40,927 nt of DNA from CAYPOY01 sp964412395 (GTDB lineage: Bacteria > Chloroflexota > Anaerolineae > B4-G1). The notes under the pieces are model-generated. The model saw only the letters and a list, made by a program, of their open reading frames with translations, searched no databases and was not told the origin of the DNA. The stretch's first letter is position 1; each line of letters begins with the position of its first letter. The stretch is taken from NCBI GenBank assembly GCA_964412395.1, contig CAYPOY010000003.1, positions 1-40,927 of the forward strand. Direction: 5' to 3'. The position numbers were made by a program, and so were the translations under genes. This document shows, piece after piece, positions 5,694 to 13,111 of the stretch.

Positions 5694-8039
5694 ATGCTTA
5701 TACCAATTCTTAACCTTGCCTGGCTGATTCCGCTCTTTCCCTTTCTTGCTTCCGTCGCCATTCTCCTGTTCACCTACCGGAACCGTAAGTGGAGCCACCG
5801 GTTGGCCATCGGCGGCATCTCCATCTCCTTCGTGCTATCGCAGGCCGTGTTCTGGGCGGCAGTGCTGCACCCGGTGGGCGGGGGGGAGCAGGCCTTCGAA
5901 TCCACGCTCATTCATTGGTTATCCACCGGCACGGAGCGATTCACGCTTGGTGTTTACATTGATCCGGCCACCGCCGTGATGCTTTTCATGGTACCGCTGG
6001 TCTGCCTGATGATCTTCATCTACAGCGTCGGGTACATGAACTTGGGCACACCCGAAGTAGACCCACGCTACAGCCGCCTCTTCGCCTACCTCTCTCTCCT
6101 CGCCACCGGCATGCTGGGGTCGGTGGTCTTCAACAACCTGCTGACCTTCTTCATTTTCTGGGAAATCATGGACACCTGTGCGTACCTGTTGATTGGCTTC
6201 TGGTACGAGAGGAAATCTGCTTACCAGGCTGGCCTCAAAACGTTCCTGGTGACCAGGGTGGGCGACATGTTCTTCTTGCTAGGGTTGGTACTGCTCTATT
6301 CAGAGGTCGGTTCACTCGCCTACCGGGACATCTTCAACCCTGAGGCCCTGGAACACATGGCTCACACTCCCTTCCTGGGCACCCAGTGGTCAATGGCGAC
6401 CGTGATCGCGCTGCTGCTCTTCGGTGGGACGGTCGCTAAGAGCGCCCAGTTCCCGCTCCACGTCTGGTTGCCCGACACGGCTGAGGGCCCCAGCCCAGCC
6501 TTGGCCCTCATCCACGCCGCGACGATGGTCTCGGCCGGTGTCTTTCTCATAATACGAACATTTCCGATCTTTGCAGCCGTCGAGAGCGGCGTCCAGATGA
6601 CCGTTGTGGCGGCCATTGGTGCCTTCACCGCCATCTTCTCTTCCATCATCGCCATCGCGCAGAACGACATCAAGCGGGTGCTGGCCTTCTCCACCATCAG
6701 CCAGTTGGGCTACATGGTCGCCGCATTAGGCATCGGGGCCTACGTGGCCGGCGCGTTCCACTTGATCACCCATGCCTTCTTCAAGGCATTGCTGTTCCTC
6801 GGCTCCGGCTCGGTGATCCACGGAATGGAACACGGACGTAGGGAATTGCGAATTGCGAATTGCGAATCACAAACTCACGTAGGAACGCATTCACCCTGCA
6901 GTCCCCTCGAGGAATTCAATCCTAATGATATGCTGAACATGGGCGGACTGGCGAAGCGCATGCCGCGCACCTTTTGGACGTTCCTCACCGGCGGCCTGGC
7001 GCTCTCCGGCTTCCCGCTGGTCACCGCCGGCTTCTGGTCGAAGGACCAGATCATGGCGCAGGCTTACGAGCGGTCCCCCGTCGTCTTCTGGGTGCTGGCT
7101 GCGGCCGCTGGCCTGACTGCTTTCTACACCATGCGGCAGGTCTGCATGACCTTCTTTGGCCAGCCGCGCACCCAGGTCGCCGAGCACGCGCCGGAGAGCG
7201 TGCCCTCAATGACTGTGCCGTTGATTATCCTGGCCATCTTCACGGTGGGACTGGGCTGGGCCGGTATCCCGACCCATTTCCCGGTCATCGGTGGAATTAT
7301 CCCCAACTGGTTCCACCACTTCATCGGCCAAACAATCGAGACAACGATCGAGACAGGCCACGCGACAGAGGCAGCGCACGGGTTCGTGTGGGAGCCGCCA
7401 GCGCTGTGGGTGATCTTCGCCCTGGGCGGGCTGGCGCTGGGATGGCTGGTTTACGGCTGGAAGCCGATGCGGGCCGGCGAGACGGACCGGGTGGAGGCGG
7501 CGATGCGCAAAGTGTGGCTGGGCTGGCTCTACGCTTGCCTGCGCGACTGCTTCTACTTCGACGAGATCTATCAGGCCACCTTCGTGCGCGGCTCCATCCT
7601 GCTGGCAGACCTGTTCTACGCGTTTGACCACGGCGCGGTAGATGGACTGGTGAACCTGATCGGGCGCTTCGGGCGGGCCATTTCCCGGGTCAGCGATTGG
7701 CTCGATGCCCACGTTGTGGATGCGTTGGTCAAACTGGCGGGCCGCGTTGGAAGGGGCCTCTCTGATGCCAGTGCATTTCTCGACTTGCACGTCGTGGACG
7801 GCGCCGTCAATGGTGTAGGTGTCGTGGTTAGGGCTGGTGGAAGGGACATCCGCCGCCTCCAAACTGGCAGGATACAGAACTACCTGCTGTGGGTATCTGT
7901 GGCGATGCTGGCACTCGTGTTGGCATTCTTGATCATCCTATTCCTGCAAGAATACCTATACCAGATCTCCCTGGCGGTTTTGGCGCTGGTGGTGACCTTG
8001 CTGGTGATCTCCGTACTCCGATCCCGTAAGTTCTCGTAA
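5694..8039 (+). CDS. nuoL: NADH-quinone oxidoreductase subunit L (antiporter-like)
   Basis: A 781-aa antiporter-like proton-pumping subunit at the far end of the membrane arm. Key residues are kept: the Glu in FFIFWEIMD (TM5), the Lys in VAKSAQFPLHVWLPDT (TM7), and the Lys in FWSKDQIM (TM12). The C-terminal part (about residues 610-781) forms the long lateral helix region; it contains two related segments (DWLDAHVVDALVKLAGRVGRGL and AFLDLHVVDGAVNGVG), then a last TM pair. Between HGMEHG and NPNDMLNMGGL, an insertion of about 25 residues is encoded partly by a GAATTGC heptamer array; normal NuoL has only a short loop here. Overall length is above the usual 610-670 because of the tail and this insertion. 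Confidence 0.94.
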   Translation: MLIPILNLAWLIPLFPFLASVAILLFTYRNRKWSHRLAIGGISISFVLSQAVFWAAVLHPVGGGEQAFESTLIHWLSTGTERFTLGVYIDPATAVMLFMVPLVCLMIFIYSVGYMNLGTPEVDPRYSRLFAYLSLLATGMLGSVVFNNLLTFFIFWEIMDTCAYLLIGFWYERKSAYQAGLKTFLVTRVGDMFFLLGLVLLYSEVGSLAYRDIFNPEALEHMAHTPFLGTQWSMATVIALLLFGGTVAKSAQFPLHVWLPDTAEGPSPALALIHAATMVSAGVFLIIRTFPIFAAVESGVQMTVVAAIGAFTAIFSSIIAIAQNDIKRVLAFSTISQLGYMVAALGIGAYVAGAFHLITHAFFKALLFLGSGSVIHGMEHGRRELRIANCESQTHVGTHSPCSPLEEFNPNDMLNMGGLAKRMPRTFWTFLTGGLALSGFPLVTAGFWSKDQIMAQAYERSPVVFWVLAAAAGLTAFYTMRQVCMTFFGQPRTQVAEHAPESVPSMTVPLIILAIFTVGLGWAGIPTHFPVIGGIIPNWFHHFIGQTIETTIETGHATEAAHGFVWEPPALWVIFALGGLALGWLVYGWKPMRAGETDRVEAAMRKVWLGWLYACLRDCFYFDEIYQATFVRGSILLADLFYAFDHGAVDGLVNLIGRFGRAISRVSDWLDAHVVDALVKLAGRVGRGLSDASAFLDLHVVDGAVNGVGVVVRAGGRDIRRLQTGRIQNYLLWVSVAMLALVLAFLIILFLQEYLYQISLAVLALVVTLLVISVLRSRKFS
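6843..6867 (+). repeat. GAATTGC heptamer array inside nuoL
   Basis: Three perfect GAATTGC units plus GAAT lie in the coding sequence. They encode part of a low-complexity insertion (about 6836-6922) in a loop before the TM carrying FWSKD. A unit is seven bases, so gain or loss of one unit would shift the frame. Confidence 0.75.
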
Positions 8040-8060
8040 ACCTGACGAGGAGAACGTTCC

Positions 8061-9596
8061 ATGAACTTCCAAATCTTGAGCGCTACCCTCCTTGCCCCGC
8101 TGGCGGGCGCACTGCTGATCCTGGTCATCCCGAGGGAGGACGTGAGGGCAATCCGGCGGCTAGGAATCGCATTTGCCTGCTTGACGCTCATCCTCACGAC
8201 CATCATCTGGGCAGGTGTCGTGCAGGCAGGGGCCGGCGAGATGCAATATTCAGAGCGCTACCCCTGGATCCCGGCCTTCAATATCTGGTACAGTCTTGGG
8301 GTAGACGGTCTCAGTGCGCCGATGCTCTTTCTGACTGCCCTGCTGGCAACTCTCTCGCTGTTCTACTCGGCCCGCACCATAGAGACACGAGTCAAGGAAT
8401 ATTACTTCCTGTTCCTCCTGCTGGAGACAGGCCTGTTCGGCGTCTTCCTCTCCCTCGACCTGGTATTATTCTACGTCTTCTGGGAGGCCGGGCTGGTGCC
8501 AATGTTCCTGCTCATTGGCGTGTGGGGCGGAGAACGGCGGGAATACGCGGCCATCAAGTTCCTCCTCTACACGCTGGTGGGCAGCGCGGCGATGCTGCTG
8601 GCGATCATCGGCGTCTATTTCCAGACCCGCACCTTCGAGATTATGGAGGCAGCGGCGAAAGGGCCGTTTAGCAGCCCTGACCAATGGACAGTGGCGTGCA
8701 TAGCATTCTGGGCCTTCTTCGTCGCCTTTGCCATCAAGGTGTCCTCCTTTCCCTTCCACACCTGGCTACCGGACGCCCACACCGAAGCGCCAACGGCTGG
8801 CAGTGTCATGCTGGCGGGCATTTTGCTGAAATTAGGGGCCTACGGGCTGATCCGCATCGCGTTGCCGCTCTTCCCTGAGCCATTCCATTACTTCGTCGTG
8901 GATGTGCCGATCATCCCCGTTATAGCCGTCATAAGCATCGTCTACGGGGCACTGGTCTGTATGGCCCAATGGGACCTCAAGCGACTGGTCGCCTATTCCT
9001 CGGTAGCACATATGGGCTACATCACACTGGGGTTGTGCGCGACTGCTGCCGGTATCGGGATGCTGGACAGCGAGGAAGCCATCAACGCGGCAGCGTCGGG
9101 GCTCAATGGCGCGGCGATGCAGATGTTCACTCACGGCATCATCACCGGCGGAATGTTCTTCCTGGTCGGCATCATCCACGAGCGGACTCACACCCGCGAC
9201 TTGAAAGCCTTCGGCGGGCTGGCTACTCAGATTCCCTACTACTACGGGATCACAATGGTGACGAGCCTGGCCTCGCTGGGATTGCCCGGGCTGGCCGGCT
9301 TCTGGGGCGAGTTCTTCGTCTTCCGGGGCACGGTGGGCTTCATCCCCGTCGTGGCCTCCATCGGCGTACTAGGCACGGTCTTCACGGCGGCTTATATCCT
9401 GTGGAAGATCGTGCAGCACCTCTTTCTGGGCACGCTCGACCAGGAGCGATGGGGCAATCTGTCGGATATGGAGTGGTGGGAGAAGGTGACGATGTGGCCA
9501 CTGTTGCTGATTATGATCATCCTTGGCTTCTACCCCACCCCCCTGCTGGATTCGTTCAACTCCGCGCTGACGGCGCTGTTGCAGGCGTTGCCATAA
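8061..9596 (+). CDS. nuoM: NADH-quinone oxidoreductase subunit M (antiporter-like)
   Basis: A 511-aa, 14-TM antiporter-like proton-pumping subunit. The TM5 glutamate is in FYVFWEAGLVPMFLLIGVWGG, the TM7 lysine in AFAIKVSSFPFHTWLPDAHTEAPTAGSV, the helix-8 motif in LLKLGAYGLIRIALP, and the conserved AYSSVAHMGY follows. A GAGGAG ribosome site precedes ATG 8061. It lies 21 bp after nuoL. Length is normal and no repeat insertion is seen. Confidence 0.95.
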   Translation: MNFQILSATLLAPLAGALLILVIPREDVRAIRRLGIAFACLTLILTTIIWAGVVQAGAGEMQYSERYPWIPAFNIWYSLGVDGLSAPMLFLTALLATLSLFYSARTIETRVKEYYFLFLLLETGLFGVFLSLDLVLFYVFWEAGLVPMFLLIGVWGGERREYAAIKFLLYTLVGSAAMLLAIIGVYFQTRTFEIMEAAAKGPFSSPDQWTVACIAFWAFFVAFAIKVSSFPFHTWLPDAHTEAPTAGSVMLAGILLKLGAYGLIRIALPLFPEPFHYFVVDVPIIPVIAVISIVYGALVCMAQWDLKRLVAYSSVAHMGYITLGLCATAAGIGMLDSEEAINAAASGLNGAAMQMFTHGIITGGMFFLVGIIHERTHTRDLKAFGGLATQIPYYYGITMVTSLASLGLPGLAGFWGEFFVFRGTVGFIPVVASIGVLGTVFTAAYILWKIVQHLFLGTLDQERWGNLSDMEWWEKVTMWPLLLIMIILGFYPTPLLDSFNSALTALLQALP

Positions 9597-9647
9597 CTAA
9601 AACCCCCTTGCGAGGAGTTCTTCGTCCTCTACAAGGGTGACTGGAGG

Positions 9648-9675
9648 ATTGGTCATTGATCATTGGTCATTGGTC
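9648..9675 (+). repeat. ATTGGTC heptamer array across the nuoN start
   Basis: Four units (ATTGGTC, ATTGATC, ATTGGTC, ATTGGTC) lie directly after the GGAGG at 9643-9647. Each unit contains a TTG, but successive TTGs fall in different frames; only the one at 9656 is in the nuoN frame. Unit number therefore sets start-codon choice and spacing from the ribosome site. Confidence 0.75.
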
Positions 9676-11131
9676 ATTTTCCCTGTGGCTACTCTCGCCG
9701 GAATTGGCACTCCTTTTAGCAGGCCTGCTCATCCTGGGGCTGGATGCGATCCACCCGCGCCAGGAGGAGAAACGCTGGCTACCGTACGTCGCGCTGGCGG
9801 GACTGGCCGTCGCGCTGATCACCACGATCACGCTCTGGGGCTGCAACACGCGGGTGCTCTCCGTACTCTCCTGCGATCCTTTCGCCCTGATGGTCAAAAT
9901 GGTCGCACTGGTAGCGGTGGGGATCGTGATCCTGGCCTCCGATGTCTACATACGATCCCACAGCCAGTGCCAGGGCGAGTTCTACGCCCTGTTGCTCCTC
10001 TCCGCCCTGGCAATATGCCTGCTGGGGGGAGCAACCAACCTGATTATGATTTTCCTGGCCTTCGATTGCCTTAGCATTACCTCGTGCGTCCTCACCGGCT
10101 GTCTGCGCACTGACCAGCGCTCGACCGGTGCAGCGATCAAGGTGTTTCTATACGGCGCGACCCTGTCGGCCGTGATGCTCTACGGGTTGTCGTGGTTCTA
10201 CGGACTGACCGGTTCTACGGACTTGAACGGTATCGCGGCAGCTTTGAGAGAAACGGAGAACACCCTGCGACCGATTACCCTCCTGGCATTGATCTTCGTA
10301 GTGACCGGTTTCGCTTCCAAGATAGGAGCAGTACCCTTTCACCAGTGGGCTCCAGACGCCTACGAGGGCGCCCCGACTCCCGTCACAGCGTTCCTCTCAG
10401 TGGGACCCATGATCGCCGGTTTCGCGGTCATCCTGCGGGCGCTGTTGACCGCGCTGCCGATGGACCTGGAGAATCTGGCAATGGACTGGCGAACGCTGCT
10501 GATGGCAATCGCAACGCTCACCATGACGGTCGGTAACCTGGTAGCGTTGTGGCAGCAGAACATCAAGCGGCTGCTGGCATACTCCAGCATCGCCCAGGCC
10601 GGCTATATGCTCATCGGTGTGGTGGCCGCCTCACCCCGGGGGGTGACAGCGATGTTGCTCCACCTGACCGCCTACGTGCTGACCAACCTGGGGATTTTCG
10701 CTGCCATAATCGCTTTTTCCAACCAGACCGGCTCCGACGTCATCGAGACGATCGAGGACTGCGCCGGGTTAAGCAAGCGTGCACCGGCGCTGGCCCTGGC
10801 GCTGATCATTTGTCTGCTCTCGCTGGGGGGCATTCCGCCGACGGCCGGCTTCATTGGCAAACTGTACCTCTTCTCCGCAGCAATTGAGAAGGGGTTGCTC
10901 TGGTTGGCCGTCGTCGGCGCGATCAACAGCGTCATCTCTCTCGCCTACTACGGGAAGATTATCTACACTATGTACATCACCCCGGCGCAGACGGAGGAGC
11001 CGCTGAGGCCCTCACCAACGCCGACAGTGGCGCTGGGGGTGACAGTGGCGAGCGTGCTCGTCGTCGGTACTTTCCCAGGGCCGCTCCTGGCACTGATCCA
11101 GGCCGCCGCGCAGACCTTTTTCGGCGGCTGA
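9656..11131 (+). CDS. nuoN: NADH-quinone oxidoreductase subunit N (antiporter-like)
   Basis: A 491-aa, 14-TM antiporter-like subunit next to NuoK. The TM7 lysine is present in GFASKIGAVPFHQWAPDAYEGAPTPVTAFLSVG, and NIKRLLAYSSIAQAGYMLIG is the conserved helix 10-11 region. In the TM5 position the usual Glu is Asp (FLAFDCLSITSCVLTG), a conservative change. Start: TTG at 9656, eight bases after GGAGG, inside an ATTGGTC heptamer array. Conservation starts only at about residue 14 (LSPELALLLAGLL), so the first residues are repeat-derived. It is the last gene of the operon. Confidence 0.93.
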   Translation: MIIGHWSFSLWLLSPELALLLAGLLILGLDAIHPRQEEKRWLPYVALAGLAVALITTITLWGCNTRVLSVLSCDPFALMVKMVALVAVGIVILASDVYIRSHSQCQGEFYALLLLSALAICLLGGATNLIMIFLAFDCLSITSCVLTGCLRTDQRSTGAAIKVFLYGATLSAVMLYGLSWFYGLTGSTDLNGIAAALRETENTLRPITLLALIFVVTGFASKIGAVPFHQWAPDAYEGAPTPVTAFLSVGPMIAGFAVILRALLTALPMDLENLAMDWRTLLMAIATLTMTVGNLVALWQQNIKRLLAYSSIAQAGYMLIGVVAASPRGVTAMLLHLTAYVLTNLGIFAAIIAFSNQTGSDVIETIEDCAGLSKRAPALALALIICLLSLGGIPPTAGFIGKLYLFSAAIEKGLLWLAVVGAINSVISLAYYGKIIYTMYITPAQTEEPLRPSPTPTVALGVTVASVLVVGTFPGPLLALIQAAAQTFFGG

Positions 11132-11350
11132 GCGGGACGGATGTTCGAACCTGGTTCAACCGCTGCCCTGTGTGCCAGGTGGGCAGAATGTGCTTCAAAC
11201 GACTCATTGCTCCTGACCAATGTGCGGGGCTCGCGCTCTCTATCGCCAGGCGAAGCGCCTGAGAAGACGCCCCTCCGACTAATTCCTGTTGCAAGACCCG
11301 CAAGTCCGCTCCATGTTAGGCGGCGCAGATGTCGAGCCTGTATCCCCTTC

Positions 11351-11386
11351 TTGACAAAATCACCGGTTGTAATTACAATGTATACA
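11351..11386 (+). promoter_or_regulatory. mazEF promoter with overlapping palindromes (likely MazE operator)
   Basis: TTGACA (11351-11356), a 17-bp spacer and TACAAT (11374-11379) form a near-consensus promoter. Two palindromes overlap the -10: TTGTAATTACAA (11367-11378) and TGTATACA (11379-11386). Toxin-antitoxin promoters are usually autorepressed by the antitoxin complex at such sites. The operator role is inference. Confidence 0.7.
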
Positions 11387-11422
11387 CTCCGACAAGCTCG
11401 CAGTTAGCAAGGGGGTGTCATT

Positions 11423-11689
11423 ATGTCTACCGTAGTGAAGACTCGTATCATCAAGATCGGAAATTCGCAGGGTATTCGCATTCCCAAGCTCCTGCTTGAT
11501 CAGACGAGTCTGGGAGAGGAAGTCGAGTTGGAGCTGCAACAAGGTCAGATCGTTGTTCGGCCAGCGTATCGCGCACGTCACAATTGGGAAGATCAGTTCA
11601 AGGCAATGGCTGAACGAGGCGATGATAGGCTGCTTGACGGTGATGTTCTTATCCCTACCGTTTGGGACGAGGAAGAGTGGGAATGGTAG
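11423..11689 (+). CDS. mazE: MazE-like antitoxin, AbrB/SpoVT fold
   Basis: An 88-aa antitoxin. Residues 1-50 form the swapped-hairpin AbrB/MazE DNA-binding domain (VVKTRIIKIGNSQGIRIPKLLLDQ, then EVELELQQGQIVVRP). The acidic tail (about 55-88, ending EEEWEW) is the segment that normally wraps the toxin. A strong AAGGGGG ribosome site precedes ATG 11423. It overlaps the toxin gene by seven bases, the usual coupling. The neutralised partner is the MazF at 11683-12006. Palindromes in the promoter suggest autoregulation. Confidence 0.88.
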   Translation: MSTVVKTRIIKIGNSQGIRIPKLLLDQTSLGEEVELELQQGQIVVRPAYRARHNWEDQFKAMAERGDDRLLDGDVLIPTVWDEEEWEW

Positions 11690-12006
11690 TCAAACGATTC
11701 GATGTGTATCTGGTTAGTCTTGATCCCACGGTTGGTAGCGAGATTAGGAAAACTCGTCCTTGTCTCGTCATCTCCCCAGACGAAATGAACCGCTGGATTG
11801 CCACCGCAATCGTGGCTCCGATGACTACAAAAGGACGCCCCTATCCAACACGAGTGACATGCAGGTTTCAAAAGAAGGAAGGACAAATCGTGTTGGATCA
11901 GATTCGGACCGTTGACAAATCCCGGCTAGTGCGGAAACTGGGCCGAATAAGCAAGTCAGCGCAGAGGGATGTACTCACCACCCTAGCTGAGATGTTTGCA
12001 GAATAG
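11683..12006 (+). CDS. mazF: MazF-like endoribonuclease toxin
   Basis: A 107-aa toxin of the PemK/MazF family, which cuts single-stranded RNA at short motifs. Family signatures are present: a strand MVVKRFDVYLVSLDP, then GSEIRKTRPCLVISPDEMN (with the catalytic Arg in KTRP) and ATAIVAPMTTKGRPYPTRV (with the catalytic Thr region). I start at ATG 11683, overlapping the end of mazE, because the preceding codons are only the antitoxin tail in another frame; GAGGAAGAG serves as ribosome site. Cleavage sequence cannot be predicted. An apparent group II intron fragment begins 33 bp downstream. Confidence 0.88.
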   Translation: MVVKRFDVYLVSLDPTVGSEIRKTRPCLVISPDEMNRWIATAIVAPMTTKGRPYPTRVTCRFQKKEGQIVLDQIRTVDKSRLVRKLGRISKSAQRDVLTTLAEMFAE

Positions 12007-12039
12007 GCCAATACCTGTAGGCTGCATCTATTTCAAGAA

Positions 12040-12470
12040 GTGCGCCGCATAACCAGTGCATGGTGTGTCCTGAAAGCTGTCGTCTGCTTGTCGGTGAAAG
12101 TCCGACCGTGGTAACGGTCAGGCGGCCACGTAGCAGGCAACCAGTGCAGTCGGGTGACTGATTGTGCTGAAGCGTTGTATCCTCCTGAGAAGGGAGTGCA
12201 AAATAGCAGCCCGTAATATAAAGTGAATCCTGCAGCGTCGAAATGTTAGCCCCGACAGGGAAACAAGGGAGAGCCAAGCTTGTCAGCGAAAGCGAAGGCC
12301 ACGGAAGGTGCGAAGAGCCTGAAAGTGCAGCACCGAGGAATTCCCTGGCGTAGGGGAAGCGGGATGTGGTGAAAGTTGGACAAGAGGGCATTATCGCCGA
12401 TCTGGCAAAAAGCGTCCAGTGCGAAACCCTGGTACATGCGTTCGATTTGAACACTACCAACGCTTACTCT
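12040..12470 (+). ncRNA. group II intron remnant (5' ribozyme domains, no ORF)
   Basis: From GTGCG at 12040 the sequence has the look of bacterial group II intron domain I: a 5' GUGYG-type end, the GGTGAAAGTCC block near 12100, GGTAACGGTCAGGCGGCC, a GCAGGCAACC block and many GNRA-like loops. About 430 nt of gene-free, structured-looking sequence follows to about 12470. I find no reverse transcriptase (intron-encoded protein) frame. I also find no domain V hairpin (AGC..GAAA..GUU type), nor a matching 3' end. It is therefore probably a 5' fragment left by truncation. The call rests on recalled domain I motifs; a covariance search is needed. The end is approximate. Confidence 0.55.
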
Positions 12471-12519
12471 TAAACTTGATCATTCGGCGAGATTTTTAAG
12501 GTTAGCAGTGCGCACCCAC

Positions 12520-12548
12520 TTGTGTGCTGCGTAGGTGTATGGTATAAT
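12520..12548 (+). promoter_or_regulatory. nrdR-nrdJ promoter
   Basis: TTGTGT (12520-12525), a 17-bp spacer and TATAAT (12543-12548), with TG one base before the -10 (extended -10). It precedes the NrdR-like boxes and the nrdR start. Confidence 0.65.
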
Positions 12549-12562
12549 CCATGCACACAAAA

Positions 12563-12608
12563 CCCCCAGATGTGGGGCTTTTATTTCCCCAAACCCCACA
12601 TCTGGTGG
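12563..12608. promoter_or_regulatory. pair of NrdR-like boxes in the nrdR leader
   Basis: Two 16-bp sites, CCCCCAGATGTGGGGC (12563-12578) and ACCCCACATCTGGTGG (12593-12608), keep the conserved positions of the NrdR box (aCaCwAtATaTwGtgt: C2, C4, A6, A8, T9, T11, G13, G15). Their centres are 30 bp apart, close to three helical turns, as paired NrdR boxes often are. The two sites are also reverse complements over 12 bp, so an RNA hairpin is possible. Position just downstream of the promoter fits repression. Confidence 0.65.
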
Positions 12609-12646
12609 TATGTTATAACCCCTACCTTGGGCGAGAGGCTAAAGCG

Positions 12647-13099
12647 ATGGAGTGTCCCTACTGTGGCAATGCTCGCACGCGAGTGATTGATACGACTCGC
12701 AGTGCACGAGGTGTGCGTCGTCGTCGCGTGTGCAAGGCATGTGGACAACGTTTCAGCACGATGGAGCGGGCCATCCTGACCACCCCACTGGTGGTCAAGC
12801 GCGACGGTCAGCGGGAGGAGTTCAACCACGAGAAGCTGCTTGCGGGCCTGCGTATTGCCTGTGCCAGGCGGCCTGTCTCGGCCGATGACCTGGAGCGATT
12901 GGTGGGCCGGGTCGAGAATCACATTCGCCAGATGGGCAAGGCGGAGATTCCCAGCCGTGTGATCGGCGACTTGACCATCGAGGAACTCAAAGCATTGGAC
13001 CCGGTCTCTTACATTCGCTACGGCATCGTCTATCTGGGGCTGGAGGACCTGGAGGCAGTGCGGACTGAGATCGATCGTTTGTTGGAGGAACGAGAGTAG
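12647..13099 (+). CDS. nrdR: transcriptional repressor NrdR
   Basis: A 150-aa regulator of ribonucleotide reductase genes that senses ATP/dATP. The N-terminal zinc ribbon is complete: MECPYCGN (CxxC) and RRRRVCKACGQRFSTMER (CxxC). The ATP-cone domain follows (about residues 49-139: VVKRDGQREEFNHEKLLAGLRIACARRPV...). ATG 12647 is chosen because the protein family begins MECPYCG; GAGAGG lies eight bases upstream. The longer frame from 12551 covers the leader and NrdR boxes and is not coding. It is followed after 12 bp by nrdJ, its probable target, and likely represses its own promoter. Confidence 0.95.
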   Translation: MECPYCGNARTRVIDTTRSARGVRRRRVCKACGQRFSTMERAILTTPLVVKRDGQREEFNHEKLLAGLRIACARRPVSADDLERLVGRVENHIRQMGKAEIPSRVIGDLTIEELKALDPVSYIRYGIVYLGLEDLEAVRTEIDRLLEERE

Positions 13100-13111
13100 G
13101 ACGGGTGTGAT

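Noticed and set aside
11141..11160. GTTCGAAC near 11145 as a tRNA T-loop
   Set aside because: No acceptor, D or anticodon arms can be drawn around it.
11975..12460. 161-codon minus-strand frame over the region after mazF
   Set aside because: It is antisense to an RNA-like sequence and has no family resemblance, promoter or ribosome site.
12040..12470. RNase P RNA or tmRNA
   Set aside because: Conserved RNase P cores (GAGGAAAGUC and ACAGNRA) are absent, and no tmRNA tag frame or tRNA-like ends are seen; group II domain I motifs fit better.
12481..12646. Cobalamin riboswitch upstream of nrdR-nrdJ
   Set aside because: No B12-box-like GCCACTG core or long riboswitch fold could be found; the leader is explained by the two NrdR-like boxes.
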